Part shown: positions 1-8,555 of the stretch, one piece after another | Numbering within the stretch: position 1 is the stretch's first letter | Layout of the letters: each line of letters begins with the position of its first letter | NCBI RefSeq assembly: GCF_016755635.1 | Contig: NZ_CP051500.1 | Span: 372,001 to 436,000 of the forward strand | DNA length: 64,000 nt | Reading direction: 5' to 3' | From: Helicobacter pylori | GTDB taxonomy: Bacteria; Campylobacterota; Campylobacteria; Campylobacterales; Helicobacteraceae | Translations under genes and position numbers: made by a program | Notes under the pieces: model-generated | Told to the model about the DNA's origin: nothing | Seen by the model: only the letters and a program-made list of their open reading frames with translations | Databases searched by the model: none

Positions 1-413
1 ACCAATACCGCCGCAGCAGGAATAGGGATACCGATGAAAGAATAGGGGTCGCTTGTGTTGGTGCTGATATTGAATCGCGCTAATCGTATCGCTCCAAAAA
101 TCACAAACAACGCGCTCACCGCCATGCCTATGCGCCCAAAGTTATACCCCACATAAAAGTAAGCGATTAAGCTCGGAGCCACTCCAAAAGCGATTACATC
201 AGCTAAGGAGTCAAATTCTATACCAAATTTGCTAGTGGTGTTGGTAAGCCTTGCGACACGCCCATCAAGCCCGTCTAAAATAAGGCTCGCTACCACTAAC
301 CAACACGCCATGGCAAATTGGTAACTGGAAGCGTAAAAAATACTCATCATGCCTAAAAAAATACTGCTAGCGGTAAAAAGATTAGGGAAAAGATAGAGAG
401 GGTTAATAGGCAT
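1..413 (-). CDS. pssA: CDP-diacylglycerol--serine O-phosphatidyltransferase PssA (3' end cut by window)
   Basis: Membrane enzyme that makes phosphatidylserine, the precursor of phosphatidylethanolamine. I translated the frame from the ATG at 413: it begins MPINPLYLFPNLFTASSI and runs open to the window edge (137 codons). The CDP-alcohol phosphatidyltransferase signature DGxxAR(x8)GxxxDxxxD is complete, starting LDGLDGRVAR at about residue 43, and is followed by hydrophobic membrane segments. The C-terminus lies outside the window. It sits downstream of ftsH on the same strand; the cheY1-ftsH-pssA(-copA) arrangement is the known H. pylori motility/stress operon. Confidence 0.93.
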   Translation of the reverse strand, partial: MPINPLYLFPNLFTASSIFLGMMSIFYASSYQFAMACWLVVASLILDGLDGRVARLTNTTSKFGIEFDSLADVIAFGVAPSLIAYFYVGYNFGRIGMAVSALFVIFGAIRLARFNISTNTSDPYSFIGIPIPAAAVL

Positions 414-657
414 TAGAGATTCTTTGTAACTTGGCTTTTAGAATAGGAATAAAAACGATTTTAAAATCAATTATGGGAATAAAAATCTTACAAGCGCTAA
501 AAAACTCACAAAAAAAGAGCGTTAGAGCAAACGCTTTATAACGCTGTTGATAAGTGCGGGTTTTTAGAAAACAGAATTTAAAAAAAAGCTTTAAACAAAC
601 AGAGTGTTTATCATAAGGCTTTAAACCCTTATCAAAAATCTGTTTGTAAGCTCGCAC
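403..657 (-). CDS. Doubtful small hypothetical frame between ftsH and pssA
   Basis: An 84-codon open frame fills the gap between the ftsH stop (660) and the pssA start (413). It opens with GTG at 657 and its TAA at 405-403 overlaps the pssA start by 11 bases. The product is basic and rich in Phe, Lys and Ile, with a hydrophobic C-terminal half (FIPIIDFKIVFIPIL). I recognise no domain. A similarly placed gene (HP1070) was predicted in 26695, from memory. The GTG start has no clear ribosome-binding site, so this may simply be an untranslated operon spacer. Confidence 0.3.
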   Translation of the reverse strand: MRAYKQIFDKGLKPYDKHSVCLKLFFKFCFLKTRTYQQRYKAFALTLFFCEFFSACKIFIPIIDFKIVFIPILKAKLQRISNAY

Positions 658-659
658 TT

Positions 660-2558
660 TTAACTCGCTTGCTCTTCTAAAGGGATCAAACGGCTTTCTA
701 AATTGTTGGTGGTCTCGTATTCGCTGATGATTTCACGCACCCTCTCGCCTGTAATGACTTCTTTGTCAAACAATTCTTTGACCATGATTTCAATCGCTTC
801 TCTGTAGTCGCTCAAGGTTTGTTTGACATGCTCATAGCGTTCTTCTAGCAAGTTTTTAATGAAAAGATCCATTTCTTCTGCGGTCTTTTCGCTAAATTCC
901 CTACTGCTCCCATAACCACCTCCCAAAAAGGCGTTCCGCTGTTTTTCTAACACCATAAGCCCACTGACACTACTCATGCCGTAGTAACTCACCATGCCTT
1001 TAATAATATCAGTCGCCCTTTCTAAATCGTTGCTCGCACCGGTAGAAATTTCTTCCAAAAAGACATCTTCAGCCGCTCTCCCGCCTAAAAGCACATCAAT
1101 TTCAGCGATGAGTTCGTGTTTTTGCATCAAGTATTTGTTTTCTTCGGGCGTGTTAAGGGTGTAGCCTAAAGCCGCCATGCCCCTTGGAATGATAGAGACT
1201 TTATTCACCCTAGCGCTCCCTTTAGTCATTTCAGAAATCACGGCATGCCCGCTTTCATGGTAGGCGACGATTTTCTTTTCCTTAGGACTGATGCGCCTAC
1301 TTTTCTTTTCTAGCCCAGCAATCCCTCTTTCAACCGCTTCTTTTAAATGCTGTTGTTTGACTTCTTTTTGGTTGTTTCGTCCCGCTAAAAGCGCGGCTTC
1401 ATTGATGATATTCGCTAAATCCGCTCCCGCAAGCCCTGCGGTGAGTTTGGCGACTTCTTGCAAATTCACATCATTAGCGAGTTTCACGCCTTTAATATGC
1501 ACTTTTAAGATTTCTACCCTGCCATTAAAATCAGGCTTATCCACTAAAACCTGCCTGTCAAAGCGCCCTGGACGCATTAAGGCCGGATCTAAGATTTCAG
1601 GGCGGTTCGTTGCGGCTAAGACAATCACAGGCGCGTTTTCGCTCCCAAAGCCATCCATTTCGGCTAAGAGCTGGTTTAAGGTTTGCTCTCTTTCATCGTT
1701 CCCGCTCACCACGCCTCCAGCCGCTCGGCTTTTACCTATGGCATCAATTTCATCAATAAAAATAATGCTAGGGGCTTGTTTTTTAGCGGTTTCAAACAAA
1801 TCCCTAACTCTGCTTGCCCCTAATCCCACAAACATTTCAATGAAACTGCTCCCTCCCATAGAGAAAAACGGCACATGCGCTTCGCCGGCCACCGCTTTGG
1901 CTAAAAGGGTTTTACCGGTTCCTGGAGGCCCTACTAATAACACGCCTTTAGGGATTTTAGCCCCTAAATTGGCGTATCGTTCAGGGTATTTTAAGAAATC
2001 TACGATTTCTACCACCTCTTCTTTGGCTTCTTCATTGCCCGCCATGTCATTAAAACGCACATTGGGTTTTTCAGCGTTAATGAGTTTTTTCGCGCTCCCC
2101 ATGCCAAAAATACCCCCACCCATATTTTTTTGCATGCGGTTTGCCATAAACATCCATAGCCCTAAAATCACTAAAATAGGCATGAGCCACCCTAACATGT
2201 CCGTAAAAAAGTTAGACTCGCTAAAACCAGAATAATTGATTTTTTTCTCGTCTAACAAAGGCACTAAGGTCAAATCAGGCACTCGTTTAGCGATATAAAT
2301 CACACGATTGTTGCCCTCTTTATGGCTGGCTTTGATCAAAGTTTGACCGATACTCACATTTTCCACTTCATTATTGCTGATGAGCTGTTTGATTTCATGG
2401 TAGCTCACATTTTTAGTGCTAGAAGCTAAGAAATTGTCCGAAAAACTGCCATCAGAATTGAAAGAGCGTAGAAAAAAAATGAGCAAAATCCCTCCAAGAA
2501 CCGCAAGGATAATGGGACTTTGAAAAAAAGGTTTTTTAGGTTCGTTCGTTGGTTTCAT
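660..2558 (-). CDS. ftsH: ATP-dependent zinc metalloprotease FtsH
   Basis: Membrane-anchored AAA+ protease that degrades misfolded membrane proteins and regulatory proteins. The 632 residues show the full family layout. TM1 is at about 16-32 and TM2 at about 121-139, flanking a periplasmic domain. Walker A GPPGTGKT is at 210-217, Walker B IIFIDEID at about 265-272, and the second region of homology RPGRFDRQ at about 329-336. The zinc site HESGH is at 434-438, followed by the helical peptidase domain. Length is normal. It lies 8 bases downstream of prmA in the cheY1 operon, which is consistent with stress adaptation. Confidence 0.98.
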   Translation of the reverse strand: MKPTNEPKKPFFQSPIILAVLGGILLIFFLRSFNSDGSFSDNFLASSTKNVSYHEIKQLISNNEVENVSIGQTLIKASHKEGNNRVIYIAKRVPDLTLVPLLDEKKINYSGFSESNFFTDMLGWLMPILVILGLWMFMANRMQKNMGGGIFGMGSAKKLINAEKPNVRFNDMAGNEEAKEEVVEIVDFLKYPERYANLGAKIPKGVLLVGPPGTGKTLLAKAVAGEAHVPFFSMGGSSFIEMFVGLGASRVRDLFETAKKQAPSIIFIDEIDAIGKSRAAGGVVSGNDEREQTLNQLLAEMDGFGSENAPVIVLAATNRPEILDPALMRPGRFDRQVLVDKPDFNGRVEILKVHIKGVKLANDVNLQEVAKLTAGLAGADLANIINEAALLAGRNNQKEVKQQHLKEAVERGIAGLEKKSRRISPKEKKIVAYHESGHAVISEMTKGSARVNKVSIIPRGMAALGYTLNTPEENKYLMQKHELIAEIDVLLGGRAAEDVFLEEISTGASNDLERATDIIKGMVSYYGMSSVSGLMVLEKQRNAFLGGGYGSSREFSEKTAEEMDLFIKNLLEERYEHVKQTLSDYREAIEIMVKELFDKEVITGERVREIISEYETTNNLESRLIPLEEQAS

Positions 2559-2566
2559 TATAATCC

Positions 2567-3568
2567 TTAATTTATTGATTGTTTTCTAAGCAATTTTAGA
2601 GCGACCCATTCGTTACGCTGTCGCTGTTCTAAAACCTCAAATCCATTATAATAGATCTGTAAAACAGAGTTTAAATGGGTTTCTAAAATCCCTGATAAAA
2701 TAAGAGTGTGGTTACAAAGCCGCACAAATTCACTATACAAACTCTTAATTACATCAGCGACAAGGTTCGCCACAATGATATCAAAACGCCCTTCAATTTT
2801 TTGCGTAGAGCCATAAATGACCTTATCTTGCGCTAATAGGGGTATTTGATTCAAGCTAAAATTTTTTAGGGTTTCTTCAACAGCTAAACTATCCGTATCG
2901 CAAGCTACTAAAGCGCTAACGCCTTGTTTTTTTAAGGCGATGCTCAAAATCCCGCTCCCACAACCCACATCTAAGGCGTTTTTGCGTTTTAAATCAAGGT
3001 TAGAGAGCAGTTCCAAACACATGGAAGTGCTTTCATGATGGCCTGATCCAAAGGCCAAAGCCGGATCGATCATTATACTATCATCTGTAGCGATATGGCT
3101 TGGTTTTTGATGCCAGCTAGGGTGTATGTAAAATTTGGCGCATTGCACCGGTAAAACAGCTTGTTTGTAGGCTTCTAGCCAGTCTTTTGAAGCCAGATTG
3201 CGTGAAAGGTAGAAAAAATCAAACTCGCTTTGCAAACTTTGCTTTAAGTTCAAACAAAACGCTTCTAACGCCGGAAAAAGCGAATCGCTCAAATTTTTTT
3301 CAGAGCGTAAAATAACGAAATTTTTGAGATGTGGGGGTTTTTCTTTTAAATTTTCTTTTAAATTTTCCTTTAGGGGGTCATGAGTGGCGAAATAACGCCA
3401 ACTGGATTGGCTTACAAATTCAATGGTTTCTTCATCGTCAAACGCTTTTAAATTTTCTAAGCTTGATTCTTCTAAGGCTAGGTGTGTGGTGTCTAAAAGA
3501 AAGCTCTCAAAAAGCTCTCGCTCCTTAGGGAAGATAAAGAAAAACTCATAATACATTGGCTTTAACAC
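2567..3568 (-). CDS. prmA: Ribosomal protein L11 methyltransferase PrmA
   Basis: SAM-dependent methyltransferase that modifies ribosomal protein L11. The family hallmark DPALAFGSGHHEST is at about 168-181, the SAM-binding glycine loop DVGCGSG at 200-206, and NLVADV comes later in the domain. The N-terminal substrate-recognition domain is divergent, as usual in epsilonproteobacteria. The long frame opens with GTG at 3568, directly abutting the cheY1 stop. The ATG at 3556 (329 residues, MYYEF) is an equally plausible start. Residues 66-77 repeat LKEN, encoded by a 12-base tandem repeat. Confidence 0.92.
   Translation of the reverse strand: MLKPMYYEFFFIFPKERELFESFLLDTTHLALEESSLENLKAFDDEETIEFVSQSSWRYFATHDPLKENLKENLKEKPPHLKNFVILRSEKNLSDSLFPALEAFCLNLKQSLQSEFDFFYLSRNLASKDWLEAYKQAVLPVQCAKFYIHPSWHQKPSHIATDDSIMIDPALAFGSGHHESTSMCLELLSNLDLKRKNALDVGCGSGILSIALKKQGVSALVACDTDSLAVEETLKNFSLNQIPLLAQDKVIYGSTQKIEGRFDIIVANLVADVIKSLYSEFVRLCNHTLILSGILETHLNSVLQIYYNGFEVLEQRQRNEWVALKLLRKQSIN
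3341..3374. repeat. 12-bp tandem repeat inside prmA
   Basis: The unit ttcttttaaatt is repeated almost three times. Because the unit is a multiple of three, copy-number change would add or remove LKEN residues in PrmA without shifting the frame. Confidence 0.7.
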
Positions 3569-3943
3569 TCAATCGTTTGTCCCTAAAACAACCTCTAATT
3601 TTTCTTTCAAAACTTGGGGGGTAAAAGGTTTCACAATGTAGTTGTTCACGCCCGCTTTCAAAGCCGTAATGACTTCGGCCTTACCGCCCTCTGTGGTGAT
3701 CATAATAATAGGGATTTCTTTAAAACGGCTATCAGAGCGTACCTTTTTAACGAGATCCAAGCCGTTCATTTCAGGCATGTTCCAATCTGTAATAAGCACC
3801 TTAGTGTCCGCATTAGCGTCTAGTTTCTCCCAAGCTTCCACCCCATGCTCAGCTTCTAAAACATCTTCATAGCCTAAGCGTGAAAGTGTATTTTTAATAA
3901 TTCTTCTCATAGTTGAGCTATCATCTACTACCAGTAGTTTCAA
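3569..3943 (-). CDS. cheY1: Chemotaxis response regulator CheY1
   Basis: Single-domain receiver of 124 residues, phosphorylated by CheA; phospho-CheY binds the FliM switch to change flagellar rotation. All functional residues are present: acidic pair D7/D8, phosphoacceptor D53 in TDWNMPEMNG, T83 in MITTE, and K105 followed by Pro in VKPF. A strong ribosome-binding site (AAAAGGAGA) precedes the ATG at 3943. It is the first gene of the operon with prmA, ftsH and pssA. FliM and FliY, the switch proteins of the same system, are encoded at 36865-38796. Confidence 0.98.
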   Translation of the reverse strand: MKLLVVDDSSTMRRIIKNTLSRLGYEDVLEAEHGVEAWEKLDANADTKVLITDWNMPEMNGLDLVKKVRSDSRFKEIPIIMITTEGGKAEVITALKAGVNNYIVKPFTPQVLKEKLEVVLGTND

Positions 3944-4197
3944 AGCACTTCTCCTTTTAAGATTGCATTTAAATTAGGCTCTTTTTAAACAGCCAAAGCG
4001 TCTCTAACGCCTTATAATAATAAATCATTCCAAATAATAGCATGTTTTGATTAAAATTACCTTGACTAACATTAATCATTGGCTGAGATAGAGCGTTCAA
4101 TGAGCGTCCTTATTTGTAAAAAAATTCAGTTTGTTTGCTATGATAATAGTTCAAAAATAATAAGACACCCCTAACTTTTGAGCGTGATAAAGGGTCA

Positions 4198-4842
4198 TTG
4201 GATGGTTTGAAAAAAGAAAGACAAGGATTTTACAAGCAAGTGCATTATTTAAGAATTTTAATACTGAGTATAAGTTTTTTAAATATTTTAAATGCTGAAA
4301 ATTTGAGTTACATGTCTTCTTCTTATCAAATAGGCACGGTGTTTATGCGCCCTTTAAACACTAACAAGCTTTTACAAGGGGCTTCAATCCTTCAAGGCTA
4401 TGAAGTGAATCCTAAAAACGATTGGGCTTATTCTAGGTATTATTTCTTTATAGATTATGGTAACGTGCTTTTCAATAACGATTCCACTTTGCAAGCGAAC
4501 ATGTTCACTTATGGGGTGGGAGGGGATTTTATGGTCGCCTACGCTAAAAACCCTATCAACCGCTGGGCTTTTTTCTTTGGCTTGCAACTGGCCGCTAACA
4601 CATGGATACTCAACAATAAAGTCAAAGATTTGGTGGTGAATACTTGGGATTCATTAAAAGATTTCAATTTTCATAACACTTATTTCAGGGCTATCGGGAA
4701 ATTTGGGGTGCAGTTTCGCACGATCGTTTTGTATCATAAGGTGGATGTAGAAATTGGCATGAAAATCTTTCTAACCCCTGAAAGGCGTAGCTTGTTTGAA
4801 AGGAGCTTTTTGTTTTTTGTTTCGCATTCGTGGCATTTTTAA
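4198..4842 (+). CDS. Putative outer membrane protein (HP1066-like)
   Basis: Protein of 214 residues with a likely signal peptide (hydrophobic LRILILSISFLNILNA at about 23-38, cleavage before ENLS). Alternating aromatic/hydrophobic strands follow, and the last residue is Phe (SHSWHF), typical of beta-barrels inserted by BamA. The best frame opens with TTG at 4198, with AAAGGG at 4189-4194 close upstream; no in-frame ATG lies before the signal peptide. A TATGATAAT sequence near 4138-4146 could be its promoter. The stop ends one base before tRNA-Ser on the other strand. Function unknown. Confidence 0.75.
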   Translation: MDGLKKERQGFYKQVHYLRILILSISFLNILNAENLSYMSSSYQIGTVFMRPLNTNKLLQGASILQGYEVNPKNDWAYSRYYFFIDYGNVLFNNDSTLQANMFTYGVGGDFMVAYAKNPINRWAFFFGLQLAANTWILNNKVKDLVVNTWDSLKDFNFHNTYFRAIGKFGVQFRTIVLYHKVDVEIGMKIFLTPERRSLFERSFLFFVSHSWHF

Positions 4843-4843
4843 A

Positions 4844-4931
4844 TGGCGGAGAGAGAGGGATTCGAACCCTCGAAGGCTTGCACCTTACACGCGTTCCAGG
4901 CGTGCTCCTTCAACCACTCGGACATCTCCCC
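4844..4931 (-). tRNA. tRNA-Ser(GGA)
   Basis: An 88-nt cloverleaf read on the minus strand. The acceptor GGGGAGA pairs with TCTCTCC (one G-U), the anticodon loop CTGGAAC sits between CACGC and GCGTG, the long variable arm is of the class II serine type, the T-loop reads GGTTCGAATCC, and the 3' GCCA is encoded. Anticodon GGA reads UCC/UCU. Confidence 0.96.
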
Positions 4932-4944
4932 TTAAAAAGGAACT

Positions 4945-4950
4945 ATTATA
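4945..4950 (-). promoter_or_regulatory. -10 box of tRNA-Ser
   Basis: Perfect TATAAT on the minus strand, about 14 bases upstream of the mature 5' end at 4931. H. pylori housekeeping promoters rely mainly on this box. Confidence 0.65.
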
Positions 4951-4973
4951 ACTAAGATTTGTTTAAAAAGGGC

Positions 4974-5381
4974 TTATTTTAAAAGGAGTGAATCCTTAGA
5001 AATCACGCCATCTATTTGATTTTTAGCGCAAATTTCCCACGACTCTGTATCGTTTAAATCCATAGAAAACAAGATTTTGCTATCTAATAAGTAATTAGTG
5101 GCGTGTTGTTGGGCGAGTATGGCTTGCTTAATATCCTTAAAAATACAATAGAGCGGTTTGAAAGCGTTGAATAAAAAAAAGGCGTCCGTTTCTATCTTGT
5201 GCGATAAAAAGATCACGCTAAAATTGACGCTATTTTCACAGCAATACTTAGCTAATTCCAAATTTTTTGGGTGCGCTTCAAAACACACTATATCGTTATT
5301 GGTGCTAGAATGAATAGCATCGGTGTTTTTAATGAAAATAAAACGATCACTAGGGATTAAAGGGTGTCCTAAAATAAGCAT
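4974..5381 (-). CDS. Conserved hypothetical protein (HP1065-like)
   Basis: Protein of 135 residues with no signal peptide or membrane span. The order of strands and helices (MLILGHPLIPSDRFIFI, then DIVCFEAHPKNLELAKYC, then NQIDGVISKDSLLLK) suggests a small alpha/beta fold, but I recognise no catalytic motif. Its start is two bases from the stop of the small membrane protein gene upstream, so the two are probably co-transcribed with the rsmG-queA-tat operon. Function unknown. Confidence 0.75.
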   Translation of the reverse strand: MLILGHPLIPSDRFIFIKNTDAIHSSTNNDIVCFEAHPKNLELAKYCCENSVNFSVIFLSHKIETDAFFLFNAFKPLYCIFKDIKQAILAQQHATNYLLDSKILFSMDLNDTESWEICAKNQIDGVISKDSLLLK

Positions 5382-5383
5382 AT

Positions 5384-5626
5384 TTATCTCTTATCCTTCA
5401 AACAGGTTTCACTGCAATAGGCTACCGCCCCGCTGTAAATAGCGTCTTTGCTAGAGACATAGGTTTGGCATTTAGAGCATACAATCATGTGATCTTCTAA
5501 TTCTTTGGGGGTTTGTTGCGCATAAGAGTGGTTGTCTTTGGGGTCGTCTTTGTGGGGTTTTTGCCTCAAAAACAAACGCCATAAAACCCACACAATAATG
5601 AGTAAGGGGATTAAAATTCTTAACAT
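5384..5626 (-). CDS. Small membrane-anchored Cys-rich protein (PP0621-like)
   Basis: The frame is open from 5677, but the ATG at 5626 has a good ribosome-binding site (AAAGGAAA) and gives 80 residues starting MLRILIPLLIIVWVLWRLF, a single membrane anchor. A charged linker follows. The C-terminal part has the pattern CSKCxxY...YCSETC, two CxxC/CxxxC-like pairs that look like a small zinc-binding knuckle. The gene overlaps the 3' end of rsmG by 7 bases, implying translational coupling. Function unknown; the family assignment comes from the TM plus Cys-pattern architecture. Confidence 0.75.
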   Translation of the reverse strand: MLRILIPLLIIVWVLWRLFLRQKPHKDDPKDNHSYAQQTPKELEDHMIVCSKCQTYVSSKDAIYSGAVAYCSETCLKDKR

Positions 5627-6156
5627 AAACTTTCCTTTGATTTGTAAAAATAAACTCGTTTTTGATGCATAAAGCATTCAGTGTCTTTACAAGCGATTTC
5701 ATTCTTTAATTGCTCGCCTTTATAGAATAAAAAATACCCCCTATCTTTTAGGAAACATCGGCTTTTTTCCATCAAAAAAGAAGAGCTAGCGACCGCTCTA
5801 GAAGTGATTAAATCCACTTGTAAAAGATTTTGATAATCTTCTAAACGCTTTTTAACAATTTCAATATTGTTTAAAGGCAAAACGCTTTTAAGGTAGTTTA
5901 AAAAAGCCGCTCTTTTTATCCTTGGCTCTAAAAGAATGAACTTTACTTCAGGTTTTTCAAGGGCTAAAGGGATAGCAGGAAGTCCCGCCCCGCTCCCAAT
6001 ATCCAAGCAGCTTTTAAAATCTTTGACAAATTCTAAGGGTTTTAAAGCGTCTGTGATCTGGGGTTCTAACTCGCTTAAACATTTCGCACCGCTCAAGTTG
6101 TGCGTTTGATTCCATTCTAAAAGGATGCGCGCATAATCTTGCAATAAGGGGTTCAT
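5620..6156 (-). CDS. rsmG: 16S rRNA (guanine-N7) methyltransferase RsmG (GidB)
   Basis: Methylates 16S rRNA G527 (E. coli numbering) using SAM. The motif CLDIGSGAGLPAIPLAL at about 50-66 is the RsmG SAM-binding loop. LEPRIKRAAFLNYL and VDLITSRAVAS are the following family motifs. At 178 residues it is shorter than the E. coli protein (about 207), as in other Helicobacter. The ATG at 6156 overlaps the queA stop as ATGA, so translation should be coupled. Confidence 0.95.
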   Translation of the reverse strand: MNPLLQDYARILLEWNQTHNLSGAKCLSELEPQITDALKPLEFVKDFKSCLDIGSGAGLPAIPLALEKPEVKFILLEPRIKRAAFLNYLKSVLPLNNIEIVKKRLEDYQNLLQVDLITSRAVASSSFLMEKSRCFLKDRGYFLFYKGEQLKNEIACKDTECFMHQKRVYFYKSKESLC

Positions 6157-7190
6157 AAAATCAGCATCCCATCGCCATAAGAATAAAAACGATACTTCTT
6201 TTCTATGGCTATTTTGTAGATTTCTTTGGTTTTTTCTAAGCCTATCATCGCGCTCACAAGCATTAAAAGGCTAGATTTGGGCAAATGGAAATTAGTGAGC
6301 AAATAATTAACATGCTGGATAGGGTTAGCAAGATGCAAGAAAATATCGCATTCAAACGATTCTTGATTAGGGTTTTCTAAACGCTTGAAATATTCCACGC
6401 TCCTTAAAGCGGTCGTGCCGATGCATAAAATCTCTTGGGATTCTTGCAAAATTTCTTGGCTCTTTTTAGGAATATGCAAAACTTCTGTATGGATTTGATG
6501 CTCTCTAATATCTTTAGTTTCTACGCCAAGAAAAGTCCCAGCCCCCACATGCAAGGTCAAAAAAGCGTGCTTGAAGTCTTTCAATAATTTTTCTAAGGTA
6601 TTTTGAGAAAAATGCAATGACGCCGTAGGGGCAGCCACCGCACCGATGTGTTTAGCGAACACGCTCTGGTATTCATGCGCATCCAAACTCTCATCCGCTC
6701 TTTTAATATAAGGGGGTAAGGGCATATGCCCGTATTGCTCTAAAAGCTTTAAGATATTTTCTTGATTTAAGGGGGTTTGATTGTCATAAAAAGCGATCAA
6801 GCGTTGGCCGTTATGGAGTAATTCTAAAACTTCAGCGTAATAATTTGCATCAAAAAAGATTTTGTCTCCCGCTTTGATCTTGCCCTTAATTTGAGTTAAA
6901 GCGGTATTGTCTTTAAAAAAGCGGTGGAAAAACACTTCGGTCGTTTTTGATGGCAAAAAGGCATGCTTAGATCCAAAAAGCCTGGCCTTCATCACTTTAG
7001 TGTCGTTCAACACCACAAGGGCGTTTTTAGGGAAAAAATCTAAAACATGCTCAAAAGTGGTGTGCGTGATTTTTTGCGAATGCCTTTCATATACGAGTAA
7101 TTTAGCCTTTTCTTTGGGCAAAATGGGGTAGTTTGCGATCAATTCTTTAGGCAAATCATAATCATAGCTTTCTAAATCAAATTCTTTCAA
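6153..7190 (-). CDS. queA: S-adenosylmethionine:tRNA ribosyltransferase-isomerase QueA
   Basis: Makes epoxyqueuosine in tRNA by transferring the ribosyl part of SAM to preQ1. The 345 residues include the N-terminal YDYDLPKELIANYP motif, LVVLNDTKVMKARL, the central AAPTASLHFS segment, LHVGAGTFLGVE and the C-terminal NFHLPKSSLLMLVSA. All are QueA signatures and the length is normal. It lies directly between tatC (no gap) and rsmG (ATGA overlap). Confidence 0.97.
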   Translation of the reverse strand: MKEFDLESYDYDLPKELIANYPILPKEKAKLLVYERHSQKITHTTFEHVLDFFPKNALVVLNDTKVMKARLFGSKHAFLPSKTTEVFFHRFFKDNTALTQIKGKIKAGDKIFFDANYYAEVLELLHNGQRLIAFYDNQTPLNQENILKLLEQYGHMPLPPYIKRADESLDAHEYQSVFAKHIGAVAAPTASLHFSQNTLEKLLKDFKHAFLTLHVGAGTFLGVETKDIREHQIHTEVLHIPKKSQEILQESQEILCIGTTALRSVEYFKRLENPNQESFECDIFLHLANPIQHVNYLLTNFHLPKSSLLMLVSAMIGLEKTKEIYKIAIEKKYRFYSYGDGMLIL

Positions 7191-7952
7191 CTACGACTCG
7201 CTTTTTTCATTTTCTTTGGCGTTATTTTCGCTATCTTTTGCGTTGTCATTTTCGTTGTCTTTGGGAGCCGGATTGATTATTTTGGCGATCAAAATAGAAA
7301 GCCCATAAAGCCCCACTAAGGGCAACGCCATAAAGATTTGACTCACCACATCAGGGGGAGTGATAATGGCTGCTACAATAAAAATCACTACAATAGCGTA
7401 TTTAAAATACGCTTTCAAGCTCGCATCGGTAATCAAGCCCACTTTAGCCAAAAAATACGCCAAAACAGGCAATTCAAACGCCACGCCAAAGCCTAAAATC
7501 AAGCGCGTGAAAAAGCTCACATAACTGGATGCAGAAATATTAGCCGCAAACACATCGCTCCCAAAAGTGGCTAAGTATTCAATGATGAAAGGGAACACCA
7601 CATAATAAGAAAACGCCGCCCCAATTAAAAACATGCCGCTCCCAAAAAACACAAAAGGCAAAATCACTTTTTTTTCATTCTTGTAAAGCCCTGGAGCGAT
7701 AAAGAGCCATAATTGCCAAAAAATAATGGGCATGGAAATGACAATAGCGGCTGAAAAACTGATTTTAACCGCTACCATGACCCCTTCAATAGGGGAGAGC
7801 TGAATGAGCGTGCCTTTATAAGAATTTTTAACGAATTCAAAAATACTTTTCCAAAAATGAAAGCACCCCAAAAACGCCACTAAAATCGTTCCCACAGAAA
7901 CCATCAAACGCTTTCTTAGTTCCTGTAAATGCGGTTTTAAATCTTCAAACAT
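7191..7952 (-). CDS. tatC: Twin-arginine translocase subunit TatC
   Basis: Polytopic receptor of the Tat pathway, which exports folded proteins with RR signal peptides. The N-terminal HLQELRKRL motif, SPIEGVMVAVKISF and FIAPGLYKNEKK are classic TatC signatures, and six hydrophobic spans can be seen. The C-terminus is an acidic Asn/Asp/Glu/Lys tail. It overlaps tatB by 8 bases. No tatA-like gene is nearby; in H. pylori tatA is elsewhere. Confidence 0.97.
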   Translation of the reverse strand: MFEDLKPHLQELRKRLMVSVGTILVAFLGCFHFWKSIFEFVKNSYKGTLIQLSPIEGVMVAVKISFSAAIVISMPIIFWQLWLFIAPGLYKNEKKVILPFVFFGSGMFLIGAAFSYYVVFPFIIEYLATFGSDVFAANISASSYVSFFTRLILGFGVAFELPVLAYFLAKVGLITDASLKAYFKYAIVVIFIVAAIITPPDVVSQIFMALPLVGLYGLSILIAKIINPAPKDNENDNAKDSENNAKENEKSES

Positions 7953-8427
7953 GCTCTTTTTCTTTGTCGTGTTCTTTGGCGTTGTTATCGGTTGTTAATT
8001 GGACTTCTTTAGGAGATTCATCGCTTGAAACTTCTTTATTTAGGGCTTCTTCATTGGAAACTTCTTCGTTTAAATGGTTAGGGAGCGTGTTGGTTTCTAA
8101 ACTGCGTTGATAATCTTGCATCAAATCCTGAATGCTTTTAATCTCATTTTCTGCAGTTATTTTAGCGTCTTCTAATTCTTCAATCTTAACGCCCTTAAGA
8201 CTCTCCACTTTGTTTTCAAAGAGCTTTTGATACTCTAGGGTTTCTTTTTTGATTTCTTCAATATTGATTTCTTTATCCAAAGTGTCCTTAGCGTCATTGA
8301 GCGTTTTTTTAACCGCGCGGAAAAACTTCACCATATCCACGACAGCCTGGGGGAATTTTTCTGGCCCTAAAAAAATAATCGCTACAACCAACACCACAAG
8401 GATTTCAAAAAAGCCCATGCCAAACAT
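7945..8427 (-). CDS. tatB: Sec-independent translocase protein TatB
   Basis: The N-terminal MFGMGFFEILVVLVVAIIFL membrane helix, then GPEKFP hinge and amphipathic helix VDMVKFFRAVKKTL, is diagnostic for TatB. The early acidic Glu in FFEIL is conserved. The C-terminal two thirds are a long, acidic, probably coiled region rich in Glu and Lys. It partners TatC, encoded immediately downstream with an overlapping start. Length of 160 residues is normal. Confidence 0.95.
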   Translation of the reverse strand: MFGMGFFEILVVLVVAIIFLGPEKFPQAVVDMVKFFRAVKKTLNDAKDTLDKEINIEEIKKETLEYQKLFENKVESLKGVKIEELEDAKITAENEIKSIQDLMQDYQRSLETNTLPNHLNEEVSNEEALNKEVSSDESPKEVQLTTDNNAKEHDKEKEHV

Positions 8428-8464
8428 AATAATTTATTTTTACACCCTTTAAAATTTTATCGTT

Positions 8465-8470
8465 ATTGTA
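8465..8470 (-). promoter_or_regulatory. -10 box upstream of tatB
   Basis: TACAAT on the minus strand, about 38 bases upstream of the tatB ATG. A likely promoter for the tatB-tatC-queA-rsmG run. Confidence 0.45.
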
Positions 8471-8555
8471 GTGTAATTTTCTTTCTAAACAAGATTAAAA
8501 AGTAAAAGTTTGAAATGAAAAGGGTTTAGGGAGAATATTCTCAAAAGATAAATCC

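Noticed and set aside
1291-2235. 314-codon plus-strand frame opposite ftsH
   Set aside because: It is the complement of a strongly conserved gene; Ser/Leu/Pro-rich composition is typical of an antisense shadow.
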